From: Tanytarsus gracilentus | Taxonomy: Eukaryota; Arthropoda; Insecta; Diptera; Chironomidae | Assembly (NCBI GenBank): GCA_038502055.1 | Contig: JAXRKN010000043.1 | Coordinates: 2,356,001 to 2,420,000, forward strand | Length of the DNA: 64,000 nucleotides | Reading direction: 5' to 3' | Shown here: positions 56,200 through 64,000 of the stretch, in pieces | Numbering within the stretch: the first letter of the stretch is position 1 | How the letters are laid out: each line of letters starts with the position of its first letter | Notes under the pieces: model-generated | The model's database searches: none | Seen by the model: the letters and a program-made list of their open reading frames with translations, nothing else | Told to the model about the DNA's origin: nothing | Program-made: the position numbers and the translations under genes

Positions 56200-59100
56200 A
56201 TATTTTTAATGACAATGGATTAAAGCTTTGTGGTGAGCTTTAATTTTTTCACTTCAAATTCTTATTTTAAAGCTTTTATTCAATTTTTTATGACACAATA
56301 ATTTTCATTTATTCTTCTCTTCAACTTATTTAATATTTCCATAAAATCTGCAACCGGATTACTCTTTTAAACCTTTTTTAATCCTCATCTCTTTCGCAGC
56401 TCTTCTTGCATAAAGTTTCTGGCAGAATGTTGAATATTATTCAATTTTCATCCGATTGAAAAATCGCATCTTGTTCGTAAATGAAAAAAATAAAGTCATG
56501 TTCATTCAATTTATTTTTATTCATTCTTCATGAGGAAAATTTTATCAAAAGCTCTCAGAAAAGTTGGCTTCAAAAAATGAATTTTAAAATGGTTTTTTTG
56601 TTATAAAGTAGAAAATCTTTTAAATGAAAAAATGTGAGGTTAAAATTTTTAAATATTTCTTTATTAAGTTTGGAAAATAATTTTAATTTTTTTATTAAAT
56701 AAATAATTCAGTGTCCACTCCCTGGTTTTTTAAAAAATCAAACACAAAACATTTTCCTTTGAGTTTCTTTTTGATCAGCTTTAGAAAAACTTTATTCGAT
56801 TTATTTTTTTTATAAAATCTAATTTTCATGTTACCGGAATGACTTCAAAGTTCGTAGCTATGCAGGAAACGTCTGGCAACGAGCAGGAAGATTTTTCCAC
56901 ACAAACAAAAAACTTTCAAAGCGTATCACGTTATTGACGTCAGCTATCGCGTATCGAACATTTATTTATAAATTAGTCGAACATGAAAAATAAACTTTTT
57001 GTTTGCTTTTAATTTCACATGCAACTAGAAAATTTTCATCGCCATTTTTCACGTGAAACTTTTTTATATGTTTAAAATTTCAAACTCATTTTAAATTCAT
57101 CAAAAATTTCTCAATTTATTTTCTAATCAGTCGCGGGAAAATTTTCGATTTATATTCATCAGCGTTTGAGCCTGGAGGAAATTCGCAAAATGTTCACGAG
57201 TTGAAAAAGCTTGCGAAAATATTTTTGTTTTTTTAAGAGTGGAGCAAAAGAGTAAGCAGTGAGAACAAATCGTTTGACCTTGACCTTATAAAAAGATTTT
57301 ATTCTTAAAATTGTGAGAAAGCTTTTCAAAAAAATTTTTAGAATTAACTTTTTTAATAAATTTAATCGCTTTTTTGTGTCTTGACTTTTTTAAATCTCCC
57401 ACACTCAAAATTAATTTTATCAAATTTCTCAAACATCTTGAATTTTTTTTATCTGTCGTCAAAAGCTTAAAAATTGTTAAAAAAGGGTTTTCGTGGAAAA
57501 CATTTTAAGGTTATTCTTGAAGAAAAGAGCAAAAACATAATAATTTAGCAACACATTCTGCCTAAAGAAATATTTTCGCTGTGATGCGAGCAAAAATGTT
57601 GCAAAAGAAATGTGAAAAAAAGCTTAGACGTGGGAGAATAAAAATTTGTTTGAATATGATTAGGGTGAAGAAGGGACTTAGAGTAAATATGTGCTTTGTT
57701 CTTTATCTTGAAGACTAAAAGGCCAGCAAGAAAAGACGAAGATAAATATTCAAAATTTGATTTAAAGGATTTTAAAGTGGTGAACTTTAATAATTTTCAG
57801 AGTAAATTGTGATTTTTTTAAAATTTAAATCTTAAAATTTTGACGTAAGAATCGCTTTCAAAATTTTAAAGTTTGAAAGTCCAAAACGCTTTTCAAAACC
57901 TCTTAAAAGCTCTTAATAAAAATCAAAGCTTTTTCCATATTTTTTCCTCTTTAAGTCAAAAACACAATCAAGGACATTTGACTTAACACAACACCACTAT
58001 TTTTAAATAAATTTGTTGTATTTTCCACTTCATTCCACCTCATTTTCCATATTCTTCCATTAAAGCCATACATTTTTGTTCACATATTTGCATCGCACTG
58101 AAGATGTGATTATGGTGATGAGAGCATAAGCTTTCAAGATAGAAAAAAATGAATGTCTAGAAGAGCGTTCGAGAGTGTGCAATTTATTAAATAAAGTCAA
58201 AAAAGGGATGTGGTGAGTTCCATTCATGACGTTAAAGCTCACATAAAAGCTTTATAAAATTATAAATGGATTTAAGCTTTAAAAGATGGGAAAAGTTTTT
58301 TCATGGTACTGAGTTGGCCAATTTTTAATAAAAGATTAATAAAAAAGCCAAGAAAAAAGCTTTTTAAAAAAATAAATTTTTAGTGAAGCTTTAAAGCTTT
58401 TTAATAAACTTTTTTGTATTTTTAAGCAAAACAATCTTAAGTTTATTCTTCAATCGGATAACCCTAAAAATGGATAAACATTTTCTTCAGAAACTTTACA
58501 CACACACACACTTTTAAGATCCCTTTCTGAGTAACATTTAACATAAATCCCACACTCAATAGTCCAAAAAGATAAACGTTCTTTTCTCTTTAAGAGACAT
58601 TTTTTAATGGCTTATAAACACTCATAAATTTATGTGTACGAATGGAATCTCCTTCAGATTATGCCGCACATTCAAGGATGCTTCTTAATGCTCACAAATC
58701 ACGGAAGAAGCTTACTGCCGCCGAAGACATAAACAAATTTCTCTTTTTAAGCATAATCTCATATTTATGAATTCAGAGAATGAAAATTTAAAAATAAGCG
58801 CGCAAAATTTCATATCGTGATACTTTCAGGAATGAAAAAGATTGATGCAGAGAAATTTTTCGTCTTTATTGTTAACTCTTCTGTCTAAGAATGCTCATAT
58901 GAATGTTGAACGAATGGATGGCTGAATACTTATCCATGCAAGAAAAGGGATACAGAGACAATGGTTTATGTCTTACTTTGTATCCGATGGGAATAGGGCG
59001 AGAAATGGAAACTTGGAAATATTTGATCAAGCTTTGAAAAATAAAAAAGCTTCAATAGTTTTGTCTAAAAAAAAATTTAAATCTTTCTCAATTTTTAAAT

Positions 59101-62100
59101 TTTTTTTTGTAATTTTCTATTAAACTCTGAATGAGTTGATAGACATGAAAAGTCTCTAACCCTTGCTTTATTTCACATTTTCATGGTCCTCATTCTTTTC
59201 TCCACTCCTCATCAAGATTTGAAAAATTTTCGTCATCTATTTGCGCTCCCATAAGAATGCGTTTATTCTTCGTGTGAGAAAATGAAAAGAAAAGCACAAC
59301 AATAATTTTCTTCTCAACAAAAAAAACACCAAGAAAAAATCTTTTGTTGCCTTTCTTGTGAAATTTTAAAGAAAATTGTGAATGAATAAAACATGCAACA
59401 TTTTCGCAAAAGGGGATTTGAAAAAAAGATAAGAATATGACACACGTGGGATTTCAATTGTTTGTTTTCGAATGCAGGAATATTAAAATATCACTCAAAA
59501 GCAACATCTTGTGACTCATTAAATTGATGGAAATATTTTAAGAAGAAAAATAAATGATTTTGAAATCAAAATGAAAATTTTTAATTAAAGCTTTTTTAAT
59601 TAATTAATCATAAAGCTTTTCTAAAATTGGATCAAATATTCTCGAAATTTCCATCACTCTTATAACTCGTGACATTTTCCTCCACCTACATCTCGAAATT
59701 TTCCCTCCACTGTCTCAAATCACACCATGACAATGCAAATCACCGTCATGAAAAAAGAGCAAGTGAAATTTTCTAGTGAAATGCTTAAATAAGCTTCACA
59801 AATTTACCCATAAAAAAATGTCATTCAACGTAACCGCGCGTTTCACCCACACTCACTCGCACTGTCAGCAAACGACATGGAAATTTTAACACATTTTGTC
59901 TCTTTGCTTTCCACCCACCCGCATAACTGCCTCTATTTCACCCTCTTTCTATCTCTCTGCTTTTTCTCCAATAGCGACTCGACTTTTTTATGATCAAACT
60001 TTTCTTCACTTAACTCTCGACAACGATGAGAAATGTAAAACTATTTACTCATGTCATGTCAGTTTGAAAATTTAATTTGATATCATTCGACATCGTTTTA
60101 AATAAACTCAAGAACGAGAGAAATAAAAGAGTTGGAAATTTAAATAATAAAGTAGTTGAAAATGTAAAACTATGTGAGGAAATATTTTTATACAGAAAAA
60201 ACAATAAATTGAAAAATTTTGACTTTAACTTTTTATGACAAAAATTTCAATCTCAAATTTTTAACCTTTTTTGTTGACGATTGAAAAATCCTAAAATATT
60301 TCTATTCTGCCCACTTTACGAATTATTTATGATCCATAATTGAACATTTTTGTCGGTACCCAAAGCCATAAATTCTGAGTAAAAGAGTAAATAGACGAAA
60401 ATGTCCATCAATCAATCATTTGTGTGCTCACAACGATAAGAAGCTCCAAGTAGACGATAAAAATTTATTAAATGCAAGAAAGACCCCAACAACAAACTCA
60501 ACCGTATCAAAGTCGAAAGTCTAATGAGGCGAAATGAGTTAGAGAGAAGAAGTAAAAAGGAAAATGCAAATTTTTTTCTGTGAGTTGCGAGAAAAAGGAA
60601 AATTTTTGCTAAACACTTTGAATTATTCATGACGCAAAATGTTCGTGCATTTTTTTGGTGAATGCATAATTGAAAACTTTAACAGAGGTTTGCACACACA
60701 TTGAGTGAGCAAATGAGTTATTTGAGGATGGAAGGAAAAAGGTCAAAAGGATTGAAAATTAAATCAAGCAAAAAGCTTTATGGAAATATTTTATTTTTGT
60801 GGGGATATTCAAAAGGGAATCGAGAGAAGAATCGCTTTTAATTTAGACAGGACCCAGCAGTTTTTCGATTAAGGCTCGGTAAGGACAGAATGGACAAACA
60901 AAAGAGAGTTCAAAAAATTATTTTATAAATATTCCAACTAAATTTCTAGTGTTGTAAAACAAAACTATTCAAAAAAAAATTTTGCACATTTTCCTCAAAC
61001 TTTTTCGCATGAACAACCAATAAAATTCACAAATCCCCAAATTCCCTGTCACATTCTCTTTAAGCATTCGTTTGTCCTTCACTCAGCACTATCTGTACGC
61101 GCGTGTTGATAATCAAGGAATAAACTTTCTTATTTGTGGCCATAAAAACTGTGAGAGCCGATCCGGAAGGAAGCAAAATGTTAAGTTAATTAACTTGATT
61201 TGATGGTTTACAGATGTTGCATGTACACACACTCAAAGTGCTATCCATACAGGAGAAATAATCATGAGATTTTCGTTACTTTTAGTTAATGGTGATCTAT
61301 GGACTCATTGAGAAATTGACAAAGGGGTTGGACACTCATTTAATTAAAAACATTTTGAAATTATTTTGATTTGAAATAAAAAAAATTATTTATTTATAAA
61401 AATATAAAAAGTTCCCACCCCTTGGCAAAAAACTTTTTCCTTCCCTCATTTTATCGAACGGTCTCTTCTGGTTCGCTGCTATCACCAAACACCAAACAAA
61501 ATGAGCCATCAATCTATTAATCTTCCACAATAGCACGAGAAAGTTCGAGCGAACGGAAGATAATTCAGGCTATGGCTTGCCGAATAACACATCCACATAT
61601 TTCTTTCACGATATATTTAATTAAAATTTGTGTTGCTTATGCACGGTATGAAGAATTCATTTAGCTCTTCTCTATTATTATACAAAAAACGGATACCAGC
61701 AACAGCAGCCAAAATTGAGGAAGTTATTTTGAGGCTCTAATTAATGAGCGAGCATGAATGGCATTCTTCTCGATGGCGTCGTATGTGTAAGCATCAATGA
61801 AGGGATGAAAGTCACGTATCGATGGAAATCTGTTTGATGTCATTGGGATGATCAATATTGAACTTTTTGTCATGCTTTCTTTTTTCTTAAAGCTATGCAA
61901 AATTTGTGTGGAAAGTGAAAATTTAAATTGAATCAAAAAAATTGATAAATTTTTGTTTTATTTTTGAATTTTAGCCAGAAAAATTTATTTTTTTCTAAAA
62001 TTATTTAATATCATTTTTTTACTTAAAAATTTTTAAATTTAAAAAAATTATTTAATGTTTTGAATATAAATAAACCGTTGAAAAAATTCTGAGAAATTCT

Positions 62101-63290
62101 CAATCTAATTTCGAAAACATTTCAACTCCACGAGCAAAATCACATCATTCATCATTTGATATGGAATTTTTTCCAGGAATTATCTTGTTTTGAATATTTT
62201 GAATGTTTATGCTCGAATAAAATCTGATTTGGGATTTAATACGCTAAAGAATACAAAGCCAAAGTTCAAACTGATTTTCATCAATTTTGGGGTTTGAAAA
62301 AGTTATTTTTTTTCTCGAAGATTTAAAAAATTAAAAATTAATTTGTTGCTCAATTTATTATAAAATTTTTCATAAAAAGCATTCTTAAAAATATCAATTT
62401 CGAGTTTACGATCCCTTTTTTGTGATCTAAACTCCTTAAAAAATAATCTCTCAATAAAACTCGAAATCCATCAATCAACGCCTCGAGAAATAACAACAAT
62501 GATAGCATTAAACGTCATATCCATCTTTACGGCAAAGAAGAATGAAAATATATTGTCAAAGTTAATGTTTTAATATCATACAATTTTATCATCATCTTCA
62601 ACAATTTAAGATTGCGCAATTTTTATGTACGTCAATCGTAAACATGAAAATCACTTTTAACTTTTTATATTTCAATCTTATCCACATAAGCGAAAAGACT
62701 TTCTTTAACGATTGAGCATGAATCATAAAAGGGTGGATGAAAAAAGAAGAAGAGATGAAAGATTGTTTCAGCATTGATTTTACTTCAAGGCATTTGGATG
62801 TAAGAAGAACATTTCGAACGCGATTTAAGGCGATGAAAATGATTTTTTTGTTTTATTAAATCAGAAAAAAGATGAAATTTTGAAAATTAAATTTTAAGTG
62901 GATTTCTAAAAAATCTAATATTTTTCATAAATTTTCAAAAGCTCATTAAAAGCTTTCAAAATTAGTAAATAAATTTTCAAAGCTCATTCAAACGCTTTTA
63001 AACTTAAACTTGAATTATTGCAAAACTTGTTTTTTGTTCTTGTACTAAAGCAATGTCATTGAAACTGTCTTTGGTGCCATAATATCGTAAACAAGAGATT
63101 GTTAATCTATTGATTGCTTTAAGTTACTGTTTTTGGTCATTCGCTGAGCCATTCATGAAGTTTTGGTCTCGTGTAGAATTTTTTTCATGTGTGAATTGAG
63201 ATTTAAAACAATAATAAAGATTTTTTTACAAATAAAATTTCAGTGAGTCGGCAAAAATCGAAGAAACAACAAGCAAAAAAAAATTTTAAA
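56200..63290. other. intergenic region, no gene recognised
   Basis: AT-rich DNA with only short open frames, AGCTTTTAAA-type tracts (57845-57925, 58230-58420) and a CA microsatellite near 58500. The upstream region of the M13 gene starts here; a possible acceptor TTTCAG at about 63242 could end a leader intron. Confidence 0.5.
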
Positions 63291-64000
63291 ATGAAGGAAA
63301 AAGTGAGTTTGGAAAAATTAAATTATGAAATTTTTTTTTAATTTTTTCTTCTTTTTTAGTTCACAATTTTATTTTTAATTTCCACAACTTTCTCGCAAAT
63401 TTCTTCACAACCATCACCTTATGGGTTTAAAATTCAATTTATCGGTAAATCAATCGCCCACGAGGAATTCAGAAATTTCTGCACCACCATTCAATGCATC
63501 AAAGATGCTGATATTTTATTCACGCGATCATCTCAATATGAAGCTTCCGATCCATGTGTTGATTTCGCAAATTTTACAATCGGAACTTCTATGGAAATTG
63601 GACCACCGAATGGTCGCAATGCTCAACGTGGATTTCAGAAAGAAATCGAAGATAAATTAGCTGAAAGAATGCGAAGAGTTTTGAGTGCAAAAATTAATGA
63701 AAAAGATGAGAAAATTGTCAAAAATGTTAAGAAAATGTTTAGAGTTTGGTTGAAATCTGATCACGCTTTGAGACACATTGAAGGTCACAGAAGTTTTGTG
63801 GAATATTTGACATTTTTAGGCGGTTCACCGTATTTAAGTAAACATCTCGCTTGGAATCCATTTTGGTTCAATAAATCTAAAGATTTTGGATCTTTCACAA
63901 CAAAAAATTCATCAGCTCTGGACATGAAATTGTGGAATGAAGAAAATTTTAAATTAGAAAAATTAATCGAAAATGAACCTGAAAATTTTCTTAAATACTT
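63291..64000 (+). CDS. secreted neprilysin-like (M13) peptidase family protein, 5' part, cut by window edge
   Basis: The start is a four-codon exon (63291-63302, MKEK). A 57-bp intron with GTGAGT and TTTTTTAG ends follows, then exon 2 from 63360 to the edge. The first 217 residues begin with a signal peptide (cleavage probably near residue 21). The M13 N-terminal pattern follows: 'FCTTIQCIKDAD' (C45, C50), 'DPCVDFANFTIG' (C70), and later 'YLTFLGGSPYL', matching the family's LGGWPVL segment. M13 enzymes are zinc ectopeptidases that trim small peptides, but the HExxH region lies beyond the window. Two cysteines usual in the family, in the FACG and CM motifs, are replaced here (FTIG, VWL). It is therefore a diverged, soluble, Nepl-like member, possibly without full activity. 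Start choice rests on the signal peptide and clean splice. Confidence 0.82.

Overview
The window is an AT-rich insect nuclear sequence. Spliced genes with GT-AG introns, a gustatory-receptor gene, a Dpr immunoglobulin cell-surface gene and a neprilysin-like gene start point to a dipteran. The small introns and very high A+T suggest a midge-like nematoceran, but that lineage call is an inference.

Layout. (1) 1.7-2.9 kb, minus strand: most of a gustatory receptor gene, carrying what look like two in-frame TGA codons and lacking a recognisable last exon. (2) 6.9-31.1 kb, plus strand: the dominant gene, an eight-exon dpr gene of the Dpr8/9/21 type. It has a separate signal-peptide exon, a 13-kb first intron, two Ig domains and a hydrophobic C-terminus. 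Two candidate core promoters lie upstream. (3) Inside and behind dpr sits a cluster of mobile DNA. One non-autonomous Helentron-like element lies in intron 1 (about 21.65-22.64 kb), a foldback-like element in intron 4 (26.6-28.1 kb), and three more Helentron-like elements lie at 31.6, 38.7 and 40.7 kb. (4) 44.9-47.2 kb, minus strand: a single-exon 777-residue protein with ankyrin-like repeats and a HExxH metallopeptidase motif. (5) 54.9-56.2 kb: a 1.26-kb inverted-repeat transposon with a 9-bp target duplication. It carries a 73-codon membrane-protein ORF and a decayed Ty1/copia RNase H remnant. (6) From 63.3 kb to the edge: the start of a secreted, divergent M13 (neprilysin-like) peptidase.

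The genes do not form a pathway: chemosensation, synaptic-partner recognition and two metallopeptidase-type proteins happen to be neighbours. The most unusual content is the mobile DNA. The Helentron-like elements share an internal minisatellite but have two different sets of ends. The 1.26-kb transposon carries an unrecognised small membrane-protein ORF. Most remaining DNA (about 2.9-6.9, 32.9-38.7, 41.4-44.9, 47.2-54.9 and 56.2-63.3 kb) shows no supportable gene.
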